Positions 25,887 through 34,511 of a stretch of 64,000 bases of DNA are shown piece by piece. The notes beneath the pieces are model-generated. The model was not told the origin of the DNA. It saw nothing but the letters and a program-made list of their open reading frames with translations, and made no database searches. Positions within the stretch are counted from its first letter, which is position 1, and every line of letters starts with the position of its first letter. Position numbers and translations under genes: made by a program. This DNA is from an uncultured Muribaculaceae bacterium (GTDB lineage: Bacteria > Bacteroidota > Bacteroidia > Bacteroidales > Muribaculaceae), in contig CAJTWH010000010.1 in assembly GCA_910579995.1 (NCBI GenBank), positions 39,115 through 103,114 on the forward strand, written 5' to 3'.

Positions 25887-28800
25887 TCAATCGGGGTAGT
25901 ATGTCGGCACATTGTTGTCGTGGAGGTCTTTGCCGCCACCTACTATCACAGAGCGGCGGAAGCGTCCGGGCTCGGCGGGTGTGATATTGAGCAGACAAGC
26001 GGGGTCGTCGGTGACCGGAGCAGAGAGTTCACCTTTGCCATTGCCATTGACTGCACAAACGGCATAAAGAGCTGCTCCGTCGCGGCGGCTGCTGTCGGTA
26101 TATTCAGTAGCGCCACCCGAATAGATCAGTTCATAGTCGCGTCCGGGAAGTTTGCGGTAGAGGCGATAAGTATCGCAGCCGAGCACACGGCCCCAAGAGA
26201 GAGTACGGGTGTCGCAGTCGGTTGTCACCTCAAGTCCGGCAGGCGCAGCGGGTAGCTCTGAGGTGAAATATACGGGATATATCACCGACGGGGCGCTCTC
26301 CTTGTCGCGGTTTGCAGCCTTGACGCGGACATATCCTTTGCCCTCGCCATGGAGCGGCTTGAGGACAATCGTTCTTGCGCCGGAGCGCTTGATATTATCC
26401 CAAGAGCGGCCTTGGTCGGTGCTGTATTCATAGATATATGAAGAGGCCGATGGCACGGGATTGACAGCCACAGCGACAGTGCCTTTTCGGTTTTCGGTAT
26501 ATGCTATTTCAGGAGCCGGCATGTCGGGAAGGCCTTTGGTGATATTCCACAGGTGCGCTCCGGCGGGGAAGTCTACCGTCAGGCGTGTACCCGCGGGTTT
26601 TATATTCTGACGCACACCGTCGATATACACCGCAATTCCCTTGGGGAGATCGTTCCATTCAAATTCAACGGTAGCGGCTTCGGGGGCGAATACACGTCCG
26701 CTTATCTCGTCGTAGGCGGCAATCTTTGCGTTAATGCCAAGGCGTCCGCCGGGCACGCTGACAGCGAAGTTGCCGTCGGCTATCCTCTTGCCATGGAAGA
26801 GCGCCCACTCCTGCTTGCCGTCGGTCAAAGCGCGGGCATAGCCTGCCGTGCCGGCAAAGGAAATGCTGTCGTCGCCGAGGCGCACTGCGGTATTTACCTG
26901 AGTGTCGGTGATGAAGATATGGTCGCGCAATCCTGCGGGCGATGTCACCACACATCCGTAGGGAGCTTTTTGGGTTGTGTAGCCTTTTTTGTGGGAGACA
27001 AAGGTGAGGAAGTCGCCGGTGCCGTCGAACCACACACCCTTTGTGCGCGGGCCTGTGATGTGAATCTCATCGGGCTTTGTGTCCCAGAAAACGTAGCCGG
27101 GGCCACCTCCCTTTACATTCTGCAGGTCGGGGAAATCATCTTCAAGATGGGTGAACCAACTGAAGCGACCGGCGATATTCTGATTGAACACATCGTCGAA
27201 AATCATGAAATAGTCGTTGCCGAGGAGCATAATGCTGCGGCTCTGATATTCGGGCCACGAGTATGCGCTCTGCTCCGAGGCCGTGATACGGGCGAATTGA
27301 CCGCTGCCGAGGTCGTAGAGCGGCTCGGTGAGGTCGTTGCGGCCGATAGCCTTGAAGCGTCCGTCTTTGAAGACACCGAAGCCGGTTGCGAGGTCGGTGT
27401 CGTTGAGGCGTCGGTCGCCGATGTCTTCCTTGTCGTTGTTGCTGAATGATTTGCCGTCGGCATAGAAATAAACAGTACCGCAGCCGCCGTCGCCTGTAAT
27501 ACCCCAGCGGTAGTTGGGGCCGTTGTCGACCTGCATAAGGTGTACCGACAATTCCTCATCCTTGTCGGCTCCGGCACGCAGCACTACGCCGCTGCCGGTG
27601 TACTTGCTGCTTCTCAGAGAGGGAGGAGTGCCGGTGTCGAGGCTGTCGACATACATGAAACTGAATGAATTTTCATCGGTGGTGAAAAATTCGGTATCCA
27701 TATAGTCGGGGCGTGCGACATATCGTATATTCTCCGACAGGAGAGGATCGTAATTCTCGAGCTCCTTACCCAACAGCCAATAACCGCTCGGCGGAAGGCG
27801 GCGCACGGCATGAGCACCCAGCGGCGGCATAACGCGTACGCTGCCGCGGTCGGGCGTGGCTATGCCCCAGTAGATACGGCCTTCGTATTCGCCTTTCTCA
27901 TTTTTATAGAAATCAGCCGATTCGCCTGCGAACGGAGCAGAGAGAGAGTTCATCACATAGTCGGCAAGGCGCGCCATCTTGGGCGAGGCCAGGCGGTTTT
28001 TACCGTCGTAATAGCGCTCGGCCAGATAGTTGGCACGGAGCATAGGGCGCATAGCTGCCCATATATAGGTGCTGAGGTTTTCGGTCCAACGTCCGCCACG
28101 CGAGTCCCACGCTTTCACATCGGGGCGTACATGATACTGCATGTTGAGGTCGATATGCTTTTCAAAGACATCAGCCCAACGGGCGGCCTCGGGATGGTCG
28201 GGGAAAAGATATGCCGCGAAAGCGGGCACCGACTTGACATCGGCGAGGAAATTGGGATGTCCGCCGAGCATGTGGCGCATGGGCATGTATTCCTCCCCTG
28301 CAGCCACGTATGCATGGACGAGGAACATGGCCGTGAGGCGGCGCCGCAGCTCATCAGACATCTGCGGGCGGAGCACACTCATCAGCCCGGTGTAGTCTTC
28401 ATAGAAGAGGCGCGAGGATGTAGGGCCGTAGCCGCTGTCCTGACATGTGCCGCTGCACGGGAGCTCGTTGGAGAAGCGTCCGTAGAAGAATTGCTGCTCA
28501 AACTCGGCGGGGGTCACATTGTGGCGGTTGTCAAAAACATTCTTCGCCACAGTGAGACTGTCGGGGTATTCGAGCTGCCAGTTTTTCACGTCGTCAAGAC
28601 AGATGGTGCTGTATCTGTTCTGGAGGAATGTATTATATGACTGCGGCCCCATGACAGCCTGATACCGGGCTCCGGAGGGAGCTGTGTGGGGTACGGAGAG
28701 TTCTTCAAGTTTTTCAATATGGTCGATGTCGAGATTATGGGGATAGAAGCTTATAGCCGATGTGCGGGTGCCGTCGACGAGCGGATAAGCCCAACGCAGA

Positions 28801-29858
28801 CGGCCGTCGCGGCAATACATCTTTATACTCAATGTGTGGGGATCTACCCAGATTGGATACTGCCGGTTGTCCCAGCCGTCGATACCGCGCACGAAGAGGC
28901 CTATGGAGCGGTCGGCGGCGGGATCCCAGAACACTGCCGACGTGACATTGTCTTCAGCAGGCCAGTTGCCGTAGATACCCACATCGAAGGGCACGCGGCC
29001 TGTGGTGTCGGTGCTCGCAATAATGCCGTGGTGTGAATTGAGGGTAGCTTTGTCGGCCTCTTCCCAGTCGTAAAGGTCGAAGCCTTTTGCACCTGCCTTG
29101 GGGGCACCGTAAGGGTGGTTGGGTGCCTGACGGTGTGTCGGGTTGAAGCCGGTCCAGTCGATTGTCCACTGCCGTGAGCCGTCAGAGCCGAAGCCATCCA
29201 TGGTCTCGGAGAGCTCTACGAAGTCGTATCCGTCGATACATCTAACCACCGATTTATATACCGACTTATCGGGCATGGCATACACCAGCTCGAACTCAGC
29301 GAAAAGAGGGCCGTCGGCTGTCATAGTGGTAGAGAGCACGATATCGCCTTTGCCGGAAGTCAATGACGATTTACCATACCATTTACCCGAGCCGTCGGAA
29401 ACAGAGTATACCGGGCCGGGTACCTCTCGCCCGGACGCCGAGGCCGGAATCTTTACAGAAAATTTGCTTGTGGAGACCTCATAAAAACCGTCGGAGAGCT
29501 TTACCGGAATTTTAGCGGCAGAAGAGGCTGCCGGCATAAAGCCGAACTCCCTACGTGCGCCCGATGGCAAGTCGGTCTTGATATATAAATGCCTCGCGCC
29601 ATCATGGCTGTAGACCTGAAACGGTACGATTGTGCCGTCGGCTTTATCGACAAGGCGCAGATTGGCGGAATCAATATCGGTATCTGCCGGGATATCATAT
29701 TCGAGCAATGTAGCCGGCCACTAATACAAGGGGTGTGAAAGCTTATCCTCGAGCACCACCCCGGCACCATGCCGATTGATATCAACAACGGGATTAGCGC
29801 CCCGGGCACAGGCCGACAACACTGCAAGCAATAAAAAAATACTGATGACTGATCTCAT
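25887..29858 (-). pseudogene. large CAZyme-like lipoprotein gene interrupted by an in-frame TAG at codon 46
   Basis: From ATG 29858 the product begins MRSVISIFLLLAVLSAC, a lipoprotein signal, and reads 45 codons to ...KLSHPLY. It then meets TAG at 29721-29723 and continues in the same frame WPATLLEYDIPADTD for a further 1,270-odd codons with no other stop. The downstream part alone has no signal peptide and no good ATG at its head, so the natural gene is the joined one. Residues ~60-330 are beta-rich, ~330-700 look like an alpha-helical toroid, ~700-1000 are beta-rich again as in heparinase-type lyases, and the C-terminus carries FnIII-like domains. The enzyme class is unknown. A -7 box lies at 29893-29900. 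Nonsense mutation, polymorphism or sequencing error are all possible. Confidence 0.75.
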
Positions 29859-29892
29859 GTTTCTATATTTAAGGCATTATATTTTGCTGCGG

Positions 29893-29925
29893 CAAAGATA
29901 GGCATTATATATAACAGGTATCCAA
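29893..29925 (-). promoter_or_regulatory. promoter of the interrupted lipoprotein gene
   Basis: The complement of 29893-29900 is TATCTTTG (TAnnTTTG), and a TTG lies 22 bp upstream (29923-29925). The start codon is 34 bp downstream of the box. It supports 29858 as the true start of the interrupted gene. Confidence 0.6.
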
Positions 29926-30049
29926 CTAAAACACGAATAAATTAGCGACAAAAAGGCTCGAAACAATACTCTGAGGGCAATCCAAGCCGAAAAACAGCTT
30001 TTAATCGGAGAAAACGGGCAAATTTGGCATAAAGGTGAAATTTTTGAAT

Positions 30050-30080
30050 TTTGCCATATCACAGAAATTCTTTAAATTTG
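30050..30080 (+). promoter_or_regulatory. promoter of the HTH/PKD membrane protein gene
   Basis: TTTG/TTG ending at 30053 and TAAATTTG at 30073-30080, spaced 19 bp, match the Bacteroidetes -33/-7 consensus closely. Transcription would start near 30087, which excludes the upstream in-frame codons and supports the ATG at 30126. Confidence 0.7.
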
Positions 30081-30125
30081 CATTGCATCTATTTTTTGAA
30101 ATCAGTTTTTTTAAACCAGTATACC

Positions 30126-31586
30126 ATGAGCACACTTCCCAATCAAGGGTATGTAAAGGAAATAATCAAGGAATATAACGAACGGTTGCAGTCGTGGGGT
30201 CACTCAGACACATGGAATCTCACCCAGTTCAAGACACTGGCGAACATGTTGAATGAAGCGACCAATATCAACATCAATGCCGCCACCCTCAAGCGTTTTT
30301 TCCAGCAGCATACCGGCAATCCGCAGATGGCCACCAAGGAAGCTCTTTGTATATATTTAGGATATAAAGGCTATACTGATTTTGTGATGCGCAAGGAGGC
30401 CGAAATGCAGAAGCGTGCGGCGGCTGAGCCCGACAGCACAGCGGCTGCCGAGCCCGACGACATCGCCGACGAGAGCCCTGAGGCAGAAGAAACCGAGGAG
30501 CCGGCCGCAGCAGCCGCACAGGCGGAAGCAAAGCCCGAGATAAAAGCGGCTCCGGAAGCCCCGAAGCCGGCGGCGACAGGCGAGGATATCACTCCGGTGC
30601 AGGAATATATACGCCATCATCAGAGATCGAGGAAATATCTTGCAGTGCTCGTTTTTGCTACATTGATAGTGCTTGGAATAATTGCCTACCGCTATTGGCT
30701 TAAAGATGTCTACATCGACTATCTGCTGTCGAAGATAGAATTTTCGGTGTCGCCCGAAAGCGGGAATTCGCCCCTTACAGTGTCGTTTTCCTACGATATC
30801 CCTCAGAAGTTGATGAAAGACATCACCATCGGCTATGTAGAGGCCAACGGCGATGTCACCGAACGCAAACTGCCCGAAAACATGCACTCTGTCAACACCA
30901 CGTTTATCTACGAGGGCGAGGGCTTCGCATACCTTAAATATAAGGATGAGGAGATACGGCGTCTGGCTGTGAACAGCCATAAACCCGGATGGTCGGTGTC
31001 GGTGCGCGATGAGCGGCGCAATTTCTACAAGACCTACACCATCGACGAGGTTGTCAGACCCGGAGAAGGCTATATAAGCCTGCCCTTCGACAGTATACCT
31101 GAGGAAGCGCGCACCAATCACATGTTTGTGACATATACCTACTTCAAGGAAAATCTTATCGACGGCGACAACTTCATCATCGAGGCCAATGTGCGCAATT
31201 CCGCCGAAGAGCATGCCATACCTTGCAGCGATATTATAATGTATATAGGCTCTGACGCCGCCACCCATGGTTTCGCAATGAACGAGCAAGGCAACGCTTT
31301 CATAAAATTCATCAGCAGTGAAAACGAGATGAAGGGCGACACCCACTCTTTTGACCTCGCCAATTTCTCGGCCACGCCTTGGCAGGTGATGAAAATTGTG
31401 GTGGAAAACGGCCAGTCGAAATTCTATATCGACAACAAGCTCATCCACGAAATGGAGTATGAGCAGCCTGTAGGGCCTGTAGACCAGCTCATATTCCGCT
31501 TCAAAGGCTGCGGCGCCGTAGATTGGGTGCGTCTATCCAAATCTGACGGCACGGTAGTGTTTGAAGAGACTTTCGGTCAGGAATAA
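30126..31586 (+). CDS. membrane protein with N-terminal HTH-like domain and extracytoplasmic PKD/LamG-like region
   Basis: The product is 486 residues from ATG 30126. Residues 1-90 are helical and charged (FKTLANMLNEATN, AATLKRFFQQHTGNPQMATKEAL) and resemble a small HTH-like domain. Residues 95-155 are a low-complexity Ala/Glu/Pro linker. One membrane helix lies at about 171-190 (YLAVLVFATLIVLGIIAY). Beyond it are a PKD-like segment (SPESGNSPLTVSFSYDIP) and a concanavalin/LamG-like beta-sandwich (about 320-486). The layout suggests a signal-transducing protein with a cytoplasmic DNA- or protein-binding head and a carbohydrate-sensing tail. It diverges from the CAZyme-like lipoprotein gene, so it could regulate it; this is inference. 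It is not a classical HTCS or anti-sigma factor. Confidence 0.7.
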   Translation: MSTLPNQGYVKEIIKEYNERLQSWGHSDTWNLTQFKTLANMLNEATNININAATLKRFFQQHTGNPQMATKEALCIYLGYKGYTDFVMRKEAEMQKRAAAEPDSTAAAEPDDIADESPEAEETEEPAAAAAQAEAKPEIKAAPEAPKPAATGEDITPVQEYIRHHQRSRKYLAVLVFATLIVLGIIAYRYWLKDVYIDYLLSKIEFSVSPESGNSPLTVSFSYDIPQKLMKDITIGYVEANGDVTERKLPENMHSVNTTFIYEGEGFAYLKYKDEEIRRLAVNSHKPGWSVSVRDERRNFYKTYTIDEVVRPGEGYISLPFDSIPEEARTNHMFVTYTYFKENLIDGDNFIIEANVRNSAEEHAIPCSDIIMYIGSDAATHGFAMNEQGNAFIKFISSENEMKGDTHSFDLANFSATPWQVMKIVVENGQSKFYIDNKLIHEMEYEQPVGPVDQLIFRFKGCGAVDWVRLSKSDGTVVFEETFGQE

Positions 31587-31591
31587 ATATT

Positions 31592-31690
31592 GGCGTTCGG
31601 CGAACGCTACAATACCCACGAGAGGCGGACGCGCGAAGACGCGTCCATGCTGAGTATCAGCGGGTTGGCAGTTTTGATTCAGTTGCGAGG
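31592..31690 (+). repeat. cluster of short REP-like hairpins
   Basis: Successive palindromes follow the stop codon: GCGTTC-GGC-GAACGC, then GGACGCG-CGAAGA-CGCGTCC, then GCTGA-GTA-TCAGC. The first type recurs at 44350-44600 and 63690-63720. The set probably also acts as a 3' end hairpin for the preceding gene. Confidence 0.6.
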
Positions 31691-31744
31691 CTGATACTTT
31701 GTAATTATTTTTAAGTGGGGGTGAAAAAATTTATTAAGGGAATG

Positions 31745-31774
31745 TTGGTTTATTGGGAAAAAGTTTTATCTTTG
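31745..31774 (+). promoter_or_regulatory. promoter of alanine dehydrogenase
   Basis: TTG at 31745-31747 and TATCTTTG at 31767-31774 are separated by 19 bp. Transcription would begin near 31781, giving a leader of about 200 nt that consists almost entirely of the dispersed element at 31795-31958. Confidence 0.65.
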
Positions 31775-31794
31775 CTGCCGAAAAACAATTCTAA

Positions 31795-31958
31795 ATTCAA
31801 GTTTTTCAAATTGCCTTGCAACTTGAAATCTTGATGTTTATGGCGCTTTCAGCGCAGTTTATGTAGTTTAAAAAAGTTTAGATTTACCAATATGTGTAGC
31901 TAAACTCCCTGACCGCGTTAAACTCATAATAAACAAGTTTCGCTTGCGAAACTTAATT
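31795..31958 (+). repeat. full copy of dispersed ~160-bp leader element in the ald 5' leader
   Basis: It matches the reverse complement of 25716-25875 along its length, with several conserved hairpins and a terminal palindrome bearing a CUUG tetraloop at about 31936-31955. It lies between the predicted start site and the ald ATG, so it should be transcribed as leader RNA. No ribosome-binding or riboswitch family was recognised. Confidence 0.75.
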
Positions 31959-31983
31959 TATCACCTTAAATACCTTTACCACA

Positions 31984-33090
31984 ATGATTATCGGCATTCC
32001 AAAAGAAATCAAAAACAACGAGAACCGCGTCGGCATGACGCCCTCGGGTGTGAAAGAACTGGTAAGACACGGCCATACCGTGTATGTGCAGCACACAGCC
32101 GGCGAAGGAAGCGGCTTCTCCGATGAGGCCTACGTCAAGGCCGGCGCCACCATCTTGCCCGGCATTGCCGATGTCTATGGGGCAGCCGAGATGATTATCA
32201 AGGTCAAGGAGCCTATCGAGCCTGAATATGCGCTTGTGCGCCCGGGTCAGGTGCTGTTCACCTACTTCCATTTCGCCTGCGACCGCGCACTCACCGACGC
32301 CATGCTTGCCTCGGGGGCTACCTGCATTGCCTACGAGACTGTCACTGACCGCAGCGGCCATCTGCCCCTGCTCATACCTATGAGCGAGGTTGCCGGCCGC
32401 ATGAGTGTGCAGGAGGGCGCGCGCTTCCTTGAGAAGCCTCAGGGCGGCAAGGGTATTCTCTTGGGCGGCATCCCGGGCGTGAAGCCGGCCAAGGTGCTCA
32501 TTCTCGGCGGCGGCGTGGTAGGCCGCAACGCTGCCCTCATGGCTGCCGGCCTCGGAGCCGATGTCACCATCACCGATATTTCGCTGCCTACGCTGCGCCA
32601 CCTTTCGGAGGTTATGCCGGCGAATGTGAAGACGCTGTTCTCCTCACGCCACAATATAGAGCAGGAGCTGCCGGCGGTAGACCTCGTGATAGGCTCGGTG
32701 CTTATCCCCGGCGCCAAGGCTCCTCATCTTATCACACGCGACATGTTGGCGCTCATGCGTCCGGGCACGGTGCTCGTCGACGTCGCCATCGACCAAGGCG
32801 GCTGCTTCGAGACCTCGCATGCCACCACTCACTCCGACCCCATATATACGGTTGACGGCATTGTGCACTATGCCGTGGCCAACATCCCCGGCGCTGTGCC
32901 CTTTACCTCTACACTCGGCCTCACCAACGCCACCCTTCCCTACGCGCTCCGCCTTGCCGACAAGGGCTGGCGACGCGCATGTGCCGACGACCCCGGGCTT
33001 GCCGAGGGCGTCAACATCACCGACGGCAAGGTCACCTATCCCGGCGTGGCCGAGGCTTTCGGAATGACATGCTTTAAGATTGATTTTTAA
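31984..33090 (+). CDS. ald: alanine dehydrogenase
   Basis: The product is 368 residues, the normal family length. The enzyme interconverts L-alanine and pyruvate + ammonia with NAD. MIIGIPKEIKNNENRVGMTP is the classic N-terminus (Arg15 binds substrate). Catalytic residues fall as expected: Lys75 in IIKVKEP and His96 in FTYFHFA. The Rossmann motif is VLILGGGVVGRNAA, and the late GAKAPHLIT stretch is also typical. It is cytosolic. It is a monocistronic unit with a -7 promoter at 31767, a long repeat-containing leader, and an intrinsic terminator at 33291-33318. The leader may regulate it. Confidence 0.96.
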   Translation: MIIGIPKEIKNNENRVGMTPSGVKELVRHGHTVYVQHTAGEGSGFSDEAYVKAGATILPGIADVYGAAEMIIKVKEPIEPEYALVRPGQVLFTYFHFACDRALTDAMLASGATCIAYETVTDRSGHLPLLIPMSEVAGRMSVQEGARFLEKPQGGKGILLGGIPGVKPAKVLILGGGVVGRNAALMAAGLGADVTITDISLPTLRHLSEVMPANVKTLFSSRHNIEQELPAVDLVIGSVLIPGAKAPHLITRDMLALMRPGTVLVDVAIDQGGCFETSHATTHSDPIYTVDGIVHYAVANIPGAVPFTSTLGLTNATLPYALRLADKGWRRACADDPGLAEGVNITDGKVTYPGVAEAFGMTCFKIDF

Positions 33091-33092
33091 GT

Positions 33093-33283
33093 TTAAGGTT
33101 GGTGGTTGGTGGGGTTTGGTTGGTGGTGTGTGGTTGGTGGGCAGCGAGTTAGTTTTTGATGTATCAGCAGTAATTCGCTGCCCACAAACCACCAACTACC
33201 AACCATTGCCTACCAACCACTGCCCACAAACCACCAACTACCAACCATTGCCTACCAACCACTGCCTACCAACCACCAACAAC
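33093..33283. repeat. TTGGTGG-rich tract, long hairpin and 42-bp tandem repeat
   Basis: A TG/GGTTGG-rich stretch (33093-33147) pairs with its near complement. The arm at 33130-33147 matches 33175-33192 with few differences, making a stem of about 17 bp. The right side then contains two exact 42-bp units (33181-33222, 33223-33264) and a partial third, all CCAACCA-rich. Similar TTGGTGG tracts occur at 18971-19005, about 25665-25690 and, as complement, 58741-58770. No coding sense. Confidence 0.7.
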
Positions 33284-33290
33284 TATGTTA

Positions 33291-33318
33291 AAAATCGGCT
33301 TTCAGGGGCCGATTTTTT
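33291..33318 (+). terminator. intrinsic terminator
   Basis: AAAATCGGC (33291-33299) pairs perfectly with GCCGATTTT (33308-33316), with an 8-nt loop and a T6 run to 33318. It ends the ald transcript just before the ncRNA promoter. Confidence 0.85.
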
Positions 33319-33365
33319 AATTTTCTATTGCCCGAAATGACAAAAAGCTATAACTTTGTATTATA

Positions 33366-33580
33366 AAAATCGTCACTTCCGCAGCACAGAGAGTATTGCA
33401 AGGACGACAGCAGCCCCGGTGGAGCACCCTCGCAGGTGCCTGACGATGGAATAGCCTGATCGGCAATGGGCGCTGTCAATCAAGAGCTTGCGACACTCGG
33501 CGCGGAGCCGCTGCCAGACAGTCATCGACGGGTAGGAGTTCTTCCACCCCGGGATTATCTTTTTTGTATAACGCCAAGCT
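33366..33580 (+). ncRNA. candidate structured ncRNA, possibly 6S-like
   Basis: A perfect -7 box TAACTTTG at 33352-33359 is followed by about 215 bp with no open frame, ending in a T-run at 33560-33565. The RNA can form a rod: CCCGG/TGGA (33415-33423) with TCCA..CCGGG (33543-33553), CGATG (33444-33448) with CATCG (33523-33527), CTGTC (33473-33477) with GACAG (33517-33521), plus local hairpins GCACC/GGTGC and CGGC/GCCG. An elongated rod with internal loops suggests 6S RNA. No tmRNA, SRP or RNase P signature was seen. The RNA is probable, its identity weak. Confidence 0.5.
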
Positions 33581-33635
33581 TTCAGTAATCGCGACCTAAG
33601 TCGAAAAGCAGGCAGACATGGCAGGCAGACCTTTG

Positions 33636-33660
33636 ATTGCTCAATATCGATTTGAGCAAT
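33636..33660. other. 9-bp hairpin before the beta-barrel gene
   Basis: ATTGCTCAA (33636-33644) and TTGAGCAAT (33652-33660) form a perfect inverted repeat with a 7-nt loop. It lies 135 bp before the ATG at 33795. It could be an operator or a 5' leader hairpin; no promoter box was identified nearby. Confidence 0.4.
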
Positions 33661-33794
33661 ACCTAATGCTTATGCCATGATACAAAAAATCCCGTCACAC
33701 TCTCCCCTCTTCAGCTTTTCGACTTTCATTGCACTATCGATTGCCGGCGTTGTAACTGACGCACCGACAAACCAATCAACAGATACACTACGCA

Positions 33795-34475
33795 ATGAAA
33801 AGACTTATCAAATCTATCCTTACCATAGCGGCCATCGCGGCCATATCACTCAGCGCCACAGCGCGGACTTCCTACCGCGGATTTGTGGACATCGACCCCA
33901 CAATTGCCATATCATACAGTTCGGTCAACCCTTCCGAATGTACCCTCTACGACAAGCCCGCAGACTTCAACGTCATGTTCACCACAACCCACGGCGTTCA
34001 GCTCAACCGCCACTTCTTCATAGGAGCCGGTGCAGGATTCATTTTAGGTACATCAGATGGAAAAGCTCGCAGAATCAACCCCTCACAACCGGATTCTGAG
34101 ACAGCTACAGAACTCAACCTCTACGTTCCGGCTTTTGTCGCCGCCCGTTGGGACTGGAACATTGCAGCAAAAGTATCACCCTTCGTTTCATGCAAACTCG
34201 GCTATAGCCTCGGCGTAGCTGAGAATGGCTCTTATAATGTGGTTGGACCGGACGGCTACGGGGTAGGCGCATTAGAGGCCAATTCCGGATTTTTCTATCA
34301 GCCCACTGTAGGTGTACGTTTCCGTCTACACCACCATGTAGGACTTAATCTTGGTCTTACCTTATATCCGTCATATTACAAAACCGATGTTGACGACGGC
34401 GGACAATACGGCAAAGGTTTCTCCGCCACCTACTCACGTCTGAACTTCGGCCTCAACCTCGGCATAGATTTCTAA
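33795..34475 (+). CDS. outer-membrane beta-barrel protein
   Basis: The product is 226 residues with a signal peptide (MKRLIKSILTIAAIAAISLSATA, cleavage before RTSY). The mature part alternates hydrophobic and polar residues with many aromatic and glycine positions (FIGAGAGFILG, VSPFVSCKLGYSLGV, VGVRFRLHHHVGLNLGLTLYPSYY). It ends SRLNFGLNLGIDF, the C-terminal aromatic typical of BAM-inserted barrels. It probably has eight to ten strands, of the OmpA/PorT-like outer-membrane type. The role is unknown. It precedes the caspase-like gene by 36 bp on the same strand, so the two may be cotranscribed. Confidence 0.75.
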   Translation: MKRLIKSILTIAAIAAISLSATARTSYRGFVDIDPTIAISYSSVNPSECTLYDKPADFNVMFTTTHGVQLNRHFFIGAGAGFILGTSDGKARRINPSQPDSETATELNLYVPAFVAARWDWNIAAKVSPFVSCKLGYSLGVAENGSYNVVGPDGYGVGALEANSGFFYQPTVGVRFRLHHHVGLNLGLTLYPSYYKTDVDDGGQYGKGFSATYSRLNFGLNLGIDF

Positions 34476-34511
34476 AGACCTTAAGGCACGAAGCCAAACA
34501 AGCACCTATTG

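Noticed and set aside
30051..30125. Upstream in-frame extension of the HTH/PKD gene from a TTG
   Set aside because: It overlaps the -33/-7 promoter (30050-30080), so it cannot be in the transcript; ATG 30126 is preferred.
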